A stretch of 64,000 nt of DNA, taken from assembly GCA_963713965.1 (NCBI GenBank), contig OY970217.1, positions 1,488,001 to 1,552,000 on the forward strand, in the 5' to 3' direction. Position 1 is the first letter of the stretch. Each line of letters starts with the position of its first letter. Source of the stretch: CALAGB01 sp963713965 (lineage in GTDB: Bacteria; Chloroflexota; Chloroflexia; Thermomicrobiales; Thermomicrobiaceae). The notes under the pieces were generated by a model that was not told the origin of the DNA, did not search any database, and saw only the letters and a program-made list of their open reading frames with translations. Of this stretch, positions 1 to 9,159 are shown piece after piece. The translations under genes were made by a program, and so were the position numbers.

Positions 1-180
1 GCCACGCCATTCGAGCGGCCCTCGCCTGAGCGCATCGAACGCTTCGCCAGCGTTCTGCGAGATCACGGTATCCCGGCCACCGTGCGCTATTCGCGCGGGG
101 TCGATATTGCCGCCGCCTGCGGGCAGCTGCGGGCCGAACACGAGCGACGCGAACCCGTTACTGCAGCGGACCGCCACTAG
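1..180 (+). CDS. rlmN: 23S rRNA (adenine2503-C2)-methyltransferase RlmN, C-terminal end
   Basis: The window opens inside this gene; only the last 59 codons are present. The sequence RYSRGVDIAAACGQL near the end is the conserved tail of the RlmN/Cfr radical-SAM family; its cysteine is the one that carries the methyl group during transfer to A2503 of 23S rRNA and A37 of some tRNAs. The radical-SAM CxxxCxxC cluster lies upstream, outside the window. The reading frame is open from base 1 to a TAG stop. The next gene, larC, follows after 17 bases on the same strand, so the two may be co-transcribed. RlmN is preferred to Cfr because RlmN is the usual chromosomal member. Confidence 0.88.
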   Translation, partial: ATPFERPSPERIERFASVLRDHGIPATVRYSRGVDIAAACGQLRAEHERREPVTAADRH

Positions 181-197
181 CCGCGAAGGAGCCGACC

Positions 198-1412
198 ATC
201 ACACGCGTTGCCGTCTTCGACCCCTTCTCCGGAGCCAGCGGTGACATGATGTTGGGGGCGTTGGTCGACGCCGGTCTGCCCCTCTCGGCTTTGCGTGATG
301 GTCTCCAAGCACTCGATCTAACCGGCTATCAACTCGAAAGCGAGCCGGTTGCGCAGCACAGCATCACCGGCACGCGCGTCACGGTCCGTCTCAACGACGC
401 GTCCGAACAGCCGGCCAGAAGCTGGGCCGACATTCGAACCCTGATCGAATCCTCTCGTCTTGACGCTCGGCCCAAGAAGACAGCGCTGGCCATCTTCTTG
501 GCGCTGGCCGATGCCGAAGCAGCCGTCCACGGCACATCGCCGGAGGAGGTCCATTTCCACGAGGTGGGGGCGGTCGATTCGATCGTGGACATCGTCGGCG
601 CGGCCGTCGGGCTCGATCTGCTGGGCATCGAACGCGTTTTCAGTGGGCCGATCAGCCTCGGGCATGGGTTCGTCAACGCGCGCCATGGCCTCCTTCCCGT
701 GCCGGCGCCCGCCACCGCCGAGCTGCTGGCGACCGGGACCGCGCCGACCCGCATGCTGGACGTCGAGTCGGAGCTCCTTACACCCACCGGCGCCGCCATC
801 CTGACAACGCTGGCTGAGTTCCGGCGTCCCGCCATGCGCACGTCAGCAGTGGGATACGGATTCGGTCGGCGTGAACTTCCCTGGCCCAACGCGCTACGTC
901 TCTGGCTCGGCGAGCTCGACGATGAAGACGAATATGACCAGTGGTCGGCGCCGGCCGAGCTCCTGCTCGAGACCAACATCGACGACATGAACCCGGAGTT
1001 CTACGAGCCATTGATCGAGCGGCTCTTCGAAGCGGGTTCGCTCGACGTCTTCCTGACACCCATCACCATGAAGCGCGGACGGCCCGCCACAAAGGTGAGC
1101 GTCATCTGCGCCGCGAACCTGCGTGACGAACTGGACGCCATCCTGATCGAGCATTCCTCCACGCTGGGCGTGCGGGCCATGCCCATCGACCGCACCAAGG
1201 CGGATCGACGCATCGAGCGAGTGGTGACACGATGGGGTGACGTGCGCGTCAAGCTCAAGATCTGGAAGGGGCGCGTCCTGGACGCTTCGCCGGAGTACGC
1301 TGATTGCCTAACCATCACCCGTGAGACGGGTATGCCGATCCGGCACGTCTATGGAGAAGTCTCACGCATCGCCGAGGCATTCGTCGGTCGACGGATCGAC
1401 TCAGACAACTGA
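198..1412 (+). CDS. larC: Nickel-pincer cofactor biosynthesis protein LarC, probable AUC start
   Basis: LarC is the CTP-dependent nickel insertase that finishes the nickel-pincer nucleotide cofactor of lactate racemase and related enzymes. The 404-residue product is close to the family's usual length. It begins ITRVAVFDPFSGASGDM, matching the conserved FD.FSGASGDM start, and has a His-rich segment (EEVHFHEVG) and the C-terminal ETNIDDMNPE motif. No ATG, GTG or TTG lies in frame upstream of the conserved N-terminus. The first ATG, at 246, would remove it. An AAGGAG box at 186-191 sits 6 bases before ATC at 198, so AUC initiation is inferred. It is one continuous frame, unlike Lactobacillus larC, which needs a programmed frameshift. 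larB and larE are not in the window. Confidence 0.85.
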   Translation: MTRVAVFDPFSGASGDMMLGALVDAGLPLSALRDGLQALDLTGYQLESEPVAQHSITGTRVTVRLNDASEQPARSWADIRTLIESSRLDARPKKTALAIFLALADAEAAVHGTSPEEVHFHEVGAVDSIVDIVGAAVGLDLLGIERVFSGPISLGHGFVNARHGLLPVPAPATAELLATGTAPTRMLDVESELLTPTGAAILTTLAEFRRPAMRTSAVGYGFGRRELPWPNALRLWLGELDDEDEYDQWSAPAELLLETNIDDMNPEFYEPLIERLFEAGSLDVFLTPITMKRGRPATKVSVICAANLRDELDAILIEHSSTLGVRAMPIDRTKADRRIERVVTRWGDVRVKLKIWKGRVLDASPEYADCLTITRETGMPIRHVYGEVSRIAEAFVGRRIDSDN

Positions 1413-1706
1413 CCACATCTCTGGATCCATCCAGATAGCCCGCTCGTGACGGTGCGTAATCTGCGACGATTTCCCCTCGCACGTGTCAACTCGGCACATC
1501 TTGCACGATTTTCTCATTCTATTCTCAGGTAATTGCCAGGTTCGCAGTTTAGGATCGACGTAGATGCCGCACACTCTTGTGACTTTGTGGCCAACTCGCT
1601 GCTGATCGGGACGTTGTCGACGTCGCATTTCATTGGATCGTGCGTGACCGGTTCAGATCAGGAACAATCCGCCGGCAACCGACCGTCATCGCTTCCAGGC
1701 TCGACC
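1413..1706. other. Intergenic region between larC and the amidase gene
   Basis: About 294 bases. A 7-bp inverted repeat with a 2-base loop (TCTGGAT/ATCCAGA, about 1419-1434) follows larC but has no T-tract. The right half could instead be an N-terminal extension of the amidase from a TTG at 1533, since that frame stays open. No RNA gene or convincing promoter was seen. Confidence 0.4.
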
Positions 1707-2594
1707 ATGACGCGCCGTGCCCTGTTCGGCATCGGGCTGACGGTAATGTCCGCAGCGCTCTCCAGTTGCCGGCGTAAGAGCTCCGACCCAACCTCCACCG
1801 CCGTGGCAGCTATTGGTACGCCCACCCCGAACGTGGCACATAACGCCGCGATGAACGTGACGCCCGTCGCCGCGACCACGAAACGCATCGTCTTCCTCGA
1901 TCCCGGTCACGGCGGTGTCGACCAGGGAGCGATTGGCATCAGCGACGACGGAGAGACCGTCATGGAGAAGACGATCACGTTGGCGATTGCCAAGCAAGCG
2001 CAGACGCTATTGCAGAACGCGGGATTCGAGGTCATCCTCTCCCGCACGTCAGACACGTTGCCCGGCGTCACTGCCGATGATCTGACGGCCGATGGCATGG
2101 CATTGACTCCCAACGGCGTCCTCACGGACCTGCAGCGGCGGATAGATCGGGCCAACGCCAGCCACGCCGAGCTCTTCCTCAGCATCCATCTGAACGCCAA
2201 CGACGATCCGGGCGCCCGCGGCACCGAGACCTATTACGACTCCACACGCTCGTATGCAACTGAGAACAAGCGCTGGGCGGAGCACGTTCAGACCGGTGTT
2301 CTGGAATCGCTTCACGAACAGGGCTACACCACGCCAGACCGCGGCATCATTGACGACACGATGCTCGAGTCCGACAGTCTTGGTGTGTTGCCCGACAGTT
2401 ACAATCATCTGGTGTTGCTCGGCCCCGCGATTGACGGGATGCTGCGTCCCACGCTCATGACCGGCGCGCTGAACGAATCGCTGTTCCTCTCCAACCCTGA
2501 TGAGGCGTCCGCCTCAACGGATCCATCGATTCAGAACCTCATCGCCACTGGATACGCACAGGCGGTCATCCGCTATTTCCAGACGTCCTCCTGA
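1707..2594 (+). CDS. N-acetylmuramoyl-L-alanine amidase (Amidase_3), probable lipoprotein
   Basis: This is a zinc-dependent cell-wall hydrolase that cuts the bond between N-acetylmuramic acid and L-alanine. With the start at 1707 the 295-residue protein opens MTRRALFGIG, a hydrophobic stretch, then ALSSC, which resembles a lipobox; residues after it are Ser/Thr/Pro-rich, like a surface linker. The catalytic domain starts at IVFLDPGHGGVDQGA (first zinc His). A Glu in METVMEK-like context follows, then SIHLNAND (second zinc His) and GALNESLFLSNPDEA, where the catalytic Glu aligns. The frame also stays open upstream to a TTG at 1533; the shorter start is preferred because it gives a sensible signal peptide. 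It is probably exported and membrane-anchored. The ribosome binding site is weak. Confidence 0.82.
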   Translation: MTRRALFGIGLTVMSAALSSCRRKSSDPTSTAVAAIGTPTPNVAHNAAMNVTPVAATTKRIVFLDPGHGGVDQGAIGISDDGETVMEKTITLAIAKQAQTLLQNAGFEVILSRTSDTLPGVTADDLTADGMALTPNGVLTDLQRRIDRANASHAELFLSIHLNANDDPGARGTETYYDSTRSYATENKRWAEHVQTGVLESLHEQGYTTPDRGIIDDTMLESDSLGVLPDSYNHLVLLGPAIDGMLRPTLMTGALNESLFLSNPDEASASTDPSIQNLIATGYAQAVIRYFQTSS

Positions 2595-2691
2595 TCTCTT
2601 GCGCCGAAAAATCTGAACCACGTTGATGGCGCATTCGCGCGCAAGCGGGTTAGGTTGGTGGGATGATTGAGAGGACGAGAGGAGCCGCACG

Positions 2692-3546
2692 ATAGCGCCA
2701 AAGACATCATCGGGATATTTCAGGAACGGACTCCCGTATAACAGATTCGGACACGGATCACGTGTCGTCGTGATCTTTCAAGGACTGTTACTGGAGAACA
2801 AGCCACTCGGCGGCATCTCGTCGCTGGTCTTCAGCCGCATGTACCGCTTTCTCGGCGCGGAATTCACAACCTACATCGTAACGCGACGGGCCGGCCTGCC
2901 CGATGGCTATACCCTGACAGATATGTCGGACGACTACGCCGAGATGATCGAGAAGGATATTGGCGGTGCCGTCGACGTCATTGGCACGTCTACCGGCGGA
3001 TCGATCGCCCAGCACTTCGCCGCCGACCATCCCGATCTGCTTGGTCGCCTGGTTCTCCACTCCAGCGCCTATATCCTCAATGAGCGTGCTCGAGCGTCGC
3101 AGATGCGCATGGGGCTGCTGGCCCGGCAACGTGACTGGGTGGCGGTCGCACGAGAGTCGCTGCAGTTCGTCGTTCCGCCCGACCGCTGGTTCACGGGCGC
3201 CGGCATCCGGATCGGATCGCTGGCTCTCTCCTTGACCGCGCCAAAGGACCCCTCCGATCTGATCGCCACAGTCGAGGCTGAAGACAAGCACGATTTTCTC
3301 GATCACCTGAACGAGATCCGTGCACCGACGTTGGTGGTCGCGGGGCTGGATGATCCGTTCTATTCCGAAGAGCTGTTTCGCATTACGGCCGAGGGAATCC
3401 CCGACGCGAGACTCATTCTTTATCCCGGCATGGGACACCCAGCGTCCGGAAAGCAATTCGCGCGTGACGTCCTCAGCTTTCTCGAGGAGGTGGCAGACCA
3501 TGCTCCCGCTGGAACCGAGAGTGAGCAGATCCTTCGCGAATCCTGA
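2692..3546 (+). CDS. Alpha/beta hydrolase, probable AUA start
   Basis: A 284-residue alpha/beta-fold hydrolase of unknown substrate. The nucleophile elbow is GTSTGG (Ser), the acid is in AGLDDPFYSEE, and the catalytic His is in PGMGHPASG, so the triad is complete. The conserved N-terminal strand YFRNGLPYNRFG followed by VVVIFQG is encoded upstream of the first standard start codon, a GTG at 2770. Between the in-frame stop at 2668 and 2770 there is no ATG, GTG or TTG. An AGGAG box at 2680-2684, 7 bases before ATA at 2692, suggests AUA initiation. A start at 2770 would truncate the first strand. It converges on the TPR gene, whose stop is only 2 bases away. Confidence 0.75.
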   Translation: MAPKTSSGYFRNGLPYNRFGHGSRVVVIFQGLLLENKPLGGISSLVFSRMYRFLGAEFTTYIVTRRAGLPDGYTLTDMSDDYAEMIEKDIGGAVDVIGTSTGGSIAQHFAADHPDLLGRLVLHSSAYILNERARASQMRMGLLARQRDWVAVARESLQFVVPPDRWFTGAGIRIGSLALSLTAPKDPSDLIATVEAEDKHDFLDHLNEIRAPTLVVAGLDDPFYSEELFRITAEGIPDARLILYPGMGHPASGKQFARDVLSFLEEVADHAPAGTESEQILRES

Positions 3547-3548
3547 GC

Positions 3549-5210
3549 TCAGTCAGCGGCGACTTCCACGCGACAAAAGCATGAGGATTCGATCGGGACG
3601 TCGGCCCGTGCCGCCGCGACGCTCAGCTTCTGGCTGACTATCCCGCAGAGGTGGTGCTTCCCTGACCGCATCAGACATTCGTGGTAACCGTGCAGGCTCC
3701 AGACGTTATCCGGATGCTGATGAGCGCGCGCCAATGAGCCGTCCAGACCCAGATCGGCTCGGTAGACCGCCTCAGCCTCTTCGAGGTGACCCTGTTCCAG
3801 CAGCAATGCGCCCAGAGCGTGCCTCACTGGTTGCATCCACGCCCAAGGCTCCGTGTAGGCCAATCCATCGTAAAGCGCGATCGACCGTCGCAGATGCGCG
3901 AAGGCGTCGTCGAAGTTGCCTTTGCGGTACTCCAGCTCGCCCGCCAGCATCTCGCGAGCCACCCCCAGTACGTCAGTGCTCTTGTTTGCGATTCCGTGAT
4001 GCCGTGAATCCGGAATGCGGGAGACCGCGGCTTCGAACGATTGTTGCTCCTTCTCGGCTTCTCCGATGCGCCCGCTGGCGGCAAAGGCCACTCCCCGCGC
4101 GTAGTGGGTAACCGCTGTGGTGACACAGTAGAGTTCTTGATCTTCCGGAAGCGGCGTATCGATGATCTCCTGCCACATGCCAAAGCGAATCATGACATGC
4201 AACCGCACCGACACGAACTGTTCGGCTCGGTCGGCCATGTTGAACGGCACGTTCTCCTCGAGTAGCTCGCGCGGCAGGTTCGCGGCCAGCTCGTCTGCTG
4301 CCTGGAGCGCCACGTCCTTCTGGCCCAGGAACATCGCGCCATATGCCTTGAAGTGAAGATTGTGCAGCAGCGAACCAATATATATCGACTTTCGTCCCTC
4401 TCGATTGAGGAACGTGTTGTCAGCCTCGACCGCTGCAGTGTTCGAATTGACCACGTCGTGGTAGTTGCCACACAGCACGTCGATGTGGGTAGGCATGTGC
4501 TTGAGATGTCCAGCATCCGGGATCAGATTGCGCAGCCAGTCTCCGGCACGAAGTGCGCGTTCTGGATAGGGCGACATTTCCATCAAGTGAATGTACATGT
4601 GTAGAACGCCTGGATGAACATGACTGGCTGGGTTTTCAAAGGCACGCTCAAGGATCTGCATCGCTTCGAGCGTGTCGGCTCCAACGGCCGGTGCAGCCCG
4701 TTCAAGGTCCCATAACTTCCAAGGGGTGCGATTCATGAGAGCTTCAGCACATAGCGCGGCAATGTCCAGATCGTCCCCAAACTCACCATAGACCGTCCGC
4801 ATCGCATTCGCATAATCGTCGTTCCAGACGGAGCAGTCGGCGATCGGTTCCGGCTGCGGATAGCGAGCCTGTACTGCCGTGATGAGCGCACGCTCCACTG
4901 GCGTGGCCCCGTCGATCAGTGAAAGCGCTTTTCTGGCGGCCGCATGGCAGTTGGCCACCATGGAGACGAGCCCTGGATTACTGTACTGATACCACTGCAG
5001 ATTGTAATTTGGGCCACCCGCATAGGCGATGCCCCAGTAAGCCATCGAACAGTCGGGATCAGCCTCGGCTGCGCGCTGGAAGCAGTTGACCGCCTCGAAG
5101 TGGTTGAAAGCGTGCTTCCAGTTGAGGCCGCGGTCAAACCAGAGTTGCGCTTCCGGCGATGAAGTCGTGACGGCGAAATGGTGGTTGCCCAGGTCGTAAT
5201 AGTCGCTCAT
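3549..5210 (-). CDS. Tetratricopeptide-repeat protein of unknown function
   Basis: A 553-residue soluble protein with no signal peptide or membrane segment. Its N-terminus (SPEAQLWFDRGLNWKHAFNH) and the following CFQRAAEADPDCSMAYWGIAYA are a classic TPR helix pair. Further helical pairs occur near residues 290-330, 370-400 and 430-500 (for example ALLLEQGHLEEAEAVYRAD). Conserved blocks such as HMPTHIDVLCGNY place it in a family of long TPR proteins common in soil bacteria, with no assigned biochemical role. The start is supported by an AAGGAG box 7 bases upstream of the ATG. The neighbouring SDR and FAD genes are on the same strand, but about 40 bases separate it from the SDR gene. Confidence 0.8.
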   Translation of the reverse strand: MSDYYDLGNHHFAVTTSSPEAQLWFDRGLNWKHAFNHFEAVNCFQRAAEADPDCSMAYWGIAYAGGPNYNLQWYQYSNPGLVSMVANCHAAARKALSLIDGATPVERALITAVQARYPQPEPIADCSVWNDDYANAMRTVYGEFGDDLDIAALCAEALMNRTPWKLWDLERAAPAVGADTLEAMQILERAFENPASHVHPGVLHMYIHLMEMSPYPERALRAGDWLRNLIPDAGHLKHMPTHIDVLCGNYHDVVNSNTAAVEADNTFLNREGRKSIYIGSLLHNLHFKAYGAMFLGQKDVALQAADELAANLPRELLEENVPFNMADRAEQFVSVRLHVMIRFGMWQEIIDTPLPEDQELYCVTTAVTHYARGVAFAASGRIGEAEKEQQSFEAAVSRIPDSRHHGIANKSTDVLGVAREMLAGELEYRKGNFDDAFAHLRRSIALYDGLAYTEPWAWMQPVRHALGALLLEQGHLEEAEAVYRADLGLDGSLARAHQHPDNVWSLHGYHECLMRSGKHHLCGIVSQKLSVAAARADVPIESSCFCRVEVAAD

Positions 5211-5251
5211 GGATGCGCTCCTTCACACAACGGATGATCTCATCAACGGCC

Positions 5252-6163
5252 TCACTGCAGCCCAAGCTTATCGCGGTGAGCGGTCACCGTCTGCGTCGCT
5301 TGGTTGTTGAGCTGATCGATTGAGTCAAGCAGGTCGTCACCCGACATCTCCTCCATGCGTTTCCGCGCGTCGACATACTGGCTGGTTACCGCATCAGCGC
5401 CATGCCACGGTCGATCGAGGTAGCCGCCGTCGATGACGTTATAGGTGCCGGTGACGTAGCTCGCCTCGTCGCTGGCCAGCCAGCAGGCGAGATTGCCGAT
5501 ATCTTCGGTTCGTCCGGTGCGTCCCAGGGGAATAGCGGCGGCCACCGCCTGAAACGACTCGGTTGACCCAGCGGCCAGTTCCCCAAGTGGCGTGTCGATC
5601 ACGCCGGGGCCGATGCTGTTGACGGTGATCCCGAATGGTGCGAGGTCGAGCGCCCAGCAGCGCGTCATCATGCGCACCGCGGCTTTGGTGGCGTTGTAAG
5701 GAAAGAGCCGGGCACTGGGTTGTTCTGCCGCAATCGATGCCAGTGTGATGATGCGCCCGCCTCTTTTGAGGCGCACCATCTCCCGGGCGCATGCCTGAAC
5801 CGTCAGAAAGACACCTGTTTGATTGACTGCAATGACGTCGTTCCAATCGTCGAGTGACAGGCTCAGGACCGATCCGAGACGGCCGATTCCCGCATTCGCG
5901 ACGCAGATGTCCAGGCGGCCAAACTCGTCGACTGCCGTGGCGGCGAGTGCATGGACCAATTCAGGATCGCGCACGTCGACTTCCCGCGCGACCGCATTGC
6001 GCCCGAGGATCTTTGCTTGGCTGGCAGTTTCACCCGCACGGTCGGGGAACAGATCCGAAACAACCACGTCGGCGCCAGCTTTGGCCAGGGCCAGCGCGAT
6101 GCCACGTCCGATGCCGCTCCCTGCTCCAATGATAACCGCTACGTTCCCCGTGAGGTCCAGCAT
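5252..6163 (-). CDS. SDR-family NAD(P)-dependent oxidoreductase
   Basis: A classical short-chain dehydrogenase/reductase of 303 residues. The cofactor motif is IIGAGSGIGRGIALAL (TGxxxGxG type). The Asp after the second strand (VVVSDLF) favours NAD(H) over NADP(H). NAG is seen in VANAGIG, the catalytic Ser is in TLASIAAEQ, and the active-site pair is YNATK. The C-terminal DGGY is typical. A tail of about 45 residues beyond the usual end (EEMSGDDLLDSIDQLNNQ) is longer than in most members. An AAAGGA box lies 8 bases before ATG 6163; the upstream ATG at 6169 is too close to it. It probably oxidises or reduces a carbonyl/alcohol substrate together with the adjacent FAD monooxygenase. Confidence 0.85.
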   Translation of the reverse strand: MLDLTGNVAVIIGAGSGIGRGIALALAKAGADVVVSDLFPDRAGETASQAKILGRNAVAREVDVRDPELVHALAATAVDEFGRLDICVANAGIGRLGSVLSLSLDDWNDVIAVNQTGVFLTVQACAREMVRLKRGGRIITLASIAAEQPSARLFPYNATKAAVRMMTRCWALDLAPFGITVNSIGPGVIDTPLGELAAGSTESFQAVAAAIPLGRTGRTEDIGNLACWLASDEASYVTGTYNVIDGGYLDRPWHGADAVTSQYVDARKRMEEMSGDDLLDSIDQLNNQATQTVTAHRDKLGLQ

Positions 6164-6217
6164 CGTCATCTTCCTTTCACGCCCGTCCGACAGTTGACCG
6201 GCGAGTCGATCGCTGCT

Positions 6218-7444
6218 TCACGCCACCAGATCTTCGCCCAGCCAGCGTCGCCGCATCGCATCGTCGGTCGGCAACCCGTCGCCTGGACCGGCATGGATGA
6301 TCCGACCGTACCCGCCACCCTCTGGGTCCACCTGGCGGGCACGTTGGAAACGCTCCTTTCGCTCCGGGACGTCTGGATCATTGGTGAAGTTTAGCGAGGA
6401 GGTCCAGGCGATATAGCATCGCACCGACCAGGCATACGCCATGTGTCGCCGCGCGAATTCTTCGATTGCGTGCTGCCAGTCTTCATCGTCCAGCAAGAGG
6501 TCCCGCAACACGCGCGCGTCTTTGAAAACGAGCGAGAGTCCACAACCAAAGCTCGGATCAGTGGCCATCGCGGCGTCTCCGATCAACACGACTCCATCGG
6601 CAGTCAGACGATCGGCCCAAATGTTGGTTTCCGGATAGATGGCCAGCGGACCCGCAGGCTCGGCACCAGCAAACGTGTCCACAGGCAGCGTTGCCTCGCA
6701 TTCTCGAATGAGCTCGTTGACGCGGTCGCGTGAACGGTATTCGGCCAGTTTTGCTGGAGTCCCGATGAGATAGGTGCGGGCCGTCCCATCGGCACGTGAG
6801 ACGTTGAAGGTGAACGCGTCATCCTTGTCACCGACGTAGACCGACACGCCGTCCATCGCGTGTCCTCGGATGAGCACGCCACCGATGTGGTGATGATCGA
6901 GCGGATCGTTCTCGGTTCTGGCCCCAATCAGTTTGCGCATCCCGGAGAGCCGGCCGTCGGCTGCAACGACCAAACGTGCGCGCAGCCTGGTTTCCTTATC
7001 GTGTCTTCGGACAGTCACTTCAACGCTGCGTCCGTGGCGAATTGCCGTGACTTTGGCTGGGCGCAGGATCGACGCACCACATCGTTCGGCGTGAGCGATG
7101 AGCGCGTCTTGTATGGCCGGGTGATAGATAGACCATTCACCAAATCCAAGTCTCGAAAATTCCGGGATGAGTAGCGGATCACCGGCTGATTGTCGATTCT
7201 GAAAGGTGCGCCAGTATGAGAGCTCAGTCGCACCGGCGCCGCGCAGAACCTCAAGCAACCCAAGCTTTTCGGCCTCAGCCACTCCCCAAGCGTGGATGCC
7301 TTCGCCCCGGACCCGGTCACGGAAGCGCGCCTCTCGCTCGACGATCGTCACCCCGAGACCAGCTTGTGCCAGTGCCGCACCCAGACTGGACCCAGCTACT
7401 CCTCCGCCGACAATGACGACATCCGTACTGAAGTCGATACTCAT
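6218..7444 (-). CDS. FAD-dependent monooxygenase (PHBH-like family)
   Basis: The 408-residue product has the FAD dinucleotide-binding motif VIVGGGVAGSSLGAALAQAG, followed by the acidic end of the second strand (VEREARF). The conserved DG motif is at VVAADGRLSGMRKL and the second FAD motif at VLIGDAAMATDPSFGCGLS. Enzymes of this group hydroxylate or epoxidise aromatic and isoprenoid substrates with NAD(P)H. The substrate cannot be read here; the LSLVFKDARVLRDLLL helix is family-typical. The ATG at 7444 is preferred to a longer start at 7474 because GGGAAAG precedes it. It lies just upstream of the SDR gene on the same strand (about 55 bases), so an oxidative catabolic operon is plausible. Confidence 0.83.
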   Translation of the reverse strand: MSIDFSTDVVIVGGGVAGSSLGAALAQAGLGVTIVEREARFRDRVRGEGIHAWGVAEAEKLGLLEVLRGAGATELSYWRTFQNRQSAGDPLLIPEFSRLGFGEWSIYHPAIQDALIAHAERCGASILRPAKVTAIRHGRSVEVTVRRHDKETRLRARLVVAADGRLSGMRKLIGARTENDPLDHHHIGGVLIRGHAMDGVSVYVGDKDDAFTFNVSRADGTARTYLIGTPAKLAEYRSRDRVNELIRECEATLPVDTFAGAEPAGPLAIYPETNIWADRLTADGVVLIGDAAMATDPSFGCGLSLVFKDARVLRDLLLDDEDWQHAIEEFARRHMAYAWSVRCYIAWTSSLNFTNDPDVPERKERFQRARQVDPEGGGYGRIIHAGPGDGLPTDDAMRRRWLGEDLVA

Positions 7445-7926
7445 TGCTTTCCCTGCCCCGTGTCCAATAGCCACCAGCCCGATACTCCCCGGAGCCGTTA
7501 CCCGACCACGGACGCACGGCCCGCCTTCTCCAAGGCAACCAAATAAGAATGAAGTGGTGTGTCAATCGTATACGAAAGTTCTTAGCGATGCCTTAGCAGC
7601 CATTGTCCGGTCCGACCTGTTTGCGGCGCCCGGAACTAGACTTGGCGGTCGATAGGCTCGTTCTCGATACTTCTCAAAGCCGCAGCCAAAATACATCCGG
7701 CTCATCGCCCCAACACAGGAACTGGACGTCATTCTGTCGCACATGAGCGAGCAACCACTGACATTCCGCCGACGGTCGCCTCATATGCCAGGGGAGCCCT
7801 TCATGTGCATGGTGGCGCCGTACCCGCGAAGAACCTACGGTACAATGGCCCGCGCGAGGATCATGAGTAGACGCAGCGAGCAACGGCGAGACGGTAGCGT
7901 GGCGGAGAGAACGGGAGCAGCTTTCG
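7445..7926. other. Divergent intergenic region between the FAD monooxygenase and MFS genes
   Basis: About 480 bases, less GC-rich around 7540-7600. On the minus strand a TTGACA hexamer lies at 7560-7565, but no good -10 follows at 16-18 bases. On the plus strand TACAAT occurs near 7850 without a clear -35. No reading frame with a ribosome binding site or recognisable protein was found in the gap. Confidence 0.35.
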
Positions 7927-9159
7927 GTGGCACGCATTGGGTCCGTGCGATCGCCACTTTCCGGTGTGCCTGCCGTCCCGATGGCTGTCCTCCTCATCGT
8001 GGTCCTCTTCGTCTACGCCAGCACCTACCTGCTCATCTCGCTCTTGCCAGTCCACATCCGCAACCTCGGGCACAGCGAGTCGAGCGTCGGCACCATCATG
8101 AGCCTCTTCAGCCTCTCCGCGCTGGTCACCCGACCATTCGCCGGACTGCTCGCCGATCGAGCCAGCCGTCGCCATTCGATCTTCATCGGGGCAATCTTCA
8201 TTGGTCTGAGCTGCATCGGCTACGCGATCGCGGGTGCCAACTCGATCTTCGTGGCCCGAATCCTGAATGGCATCGGCTGGGGAGCCGTGACCGCGGCGAC
8301 GGCGACCGTGGCGGCCGACCTGGCGCCATCGAACCGACGCGGAACGATTCTCGGCATTTACGGAACCGTCACCGGCCTGGCCCTGGCGGTCGGTCCCAGC
8401 GCAGGCATCTGGATGTCACACCACGTCAGCCTTACCATGTCATTTCTGGTGGCGTCCGGCTGTGGGTTCGGCGCCGCGCTCGCGATCCTCTTCTTACGCA
8501 CGCCGCCGCCCGCGGCGAACGTCAGACGACCTCAGTTGAGCATGGTTCAGATGTTCAGCCGCACCGCCATCGCGCCCGCCTCGATCATGCTCTGCTTCAC
8601 CTTGATCTACGGAACGGTCCTCACGTTCATCCCGCTCGTGACGCGTGACCGTGGACTCGGCGATTCGGGACCCTTCTTCGCGGTCTTTGCCGTGGCGTTG
8701 ATCTTCTTGCGCATCTCCGGTGGTGGACTCTCCGATCGTTTGGGTCGCTTCGCCGTGATCGGACCCGGATTCGTCTCCTGCGCCATCGCCATGACCGTGT
8801 TAGCCTACGCGGAGAGCCAGGCGATCTTGCTGACCGGGGCGATTCTGTTCGCCGTGGCGTTCGCGTTCATCCAGCCGGCGACCCAGGCGTGGGCAGTCGA
8901 CCGCTCACCCGTGCACACGCGCGCCACCACACTCTCGACGGTGGTTGCGGCGCAGGATCTCGGCATCAGCTTCGGCGCCATCGGAGCCGGATTCATCGCC
9001 GATGCATTTGGCTATACGGACCTGTTCCTGGTGGCGACCGCCGTGGCTGCTTGCGGACTGGCTGTGGCTGTTTCGGTCTATTTCAAGACCCGACGCATGG
9101 AGCCGCCCTCTGCCGCGCACGCGGTCAGCCGCCCGGTGGAAGGCGAGGAGCTTGGATGA
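7927..9159 (+). CDS. Major facilitator superfamily transporter
   Basis: A 410-residue integral membrane protein with about 12 hydrophobic segments. The first is MAVLLIVVLFVYASTYLLI. The loop between helices 2 and 3 has RPFAGLLADRASRR, the MFS signature A (G-x-x-x-D-R-x-x-R-R), and a second copy GGLSDRLGRF occurs in the second half, showing the 6+6 duplication. This type is usually a drug or metabolite exporter driven by proton exchange; the substrate is unknown. The GTG start has GGGAG upstream. The stop codon overlaps the ATG of the next small gene (ATGA), so the two are translationally coupled. Confidence 0.85.
   Translation: MARIGSVRSPLSGVPAVPMAVLLIVVLFVYASTYLLISLLPVHIRNLGHSESSVGTIMSLFSLSALVTRPFAGLLADRASRRHSIFIGAIFIGLSCIGYAIAGANSIFVARILNGIGWGAVTAATATVAADLAPSNRRGTILGIYGTVTGLALAVGPSAGIWMSHHVSLTMSFLVASGCGFGAALAILFLRTPPPAANVRRPQLSMVQMFSRTAIAPASIMLCFTLIYGTVLTFIPLVTRDRGLGDSGPFFAVFAVALIFLRISGGGLSDRLGRFAVIGPGFVSCAIAMTVLAYAESQAILLTGAILFAVAFAFIQPATQAWAVDRSPVHTRATTLSTVVAAQDLGISFGAIGAGFIADAFGYTDLFLVATAVAACGLAVAVSVYFKTRRMEPPSAAHAVSRPVEGEELG

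Noticed and set aside
7743..8648. 301-residue plus-strand frame over the MFS gene start
   Set aside because: Other frame of the MFS gene; Arg/His/Pro-rich shadow.
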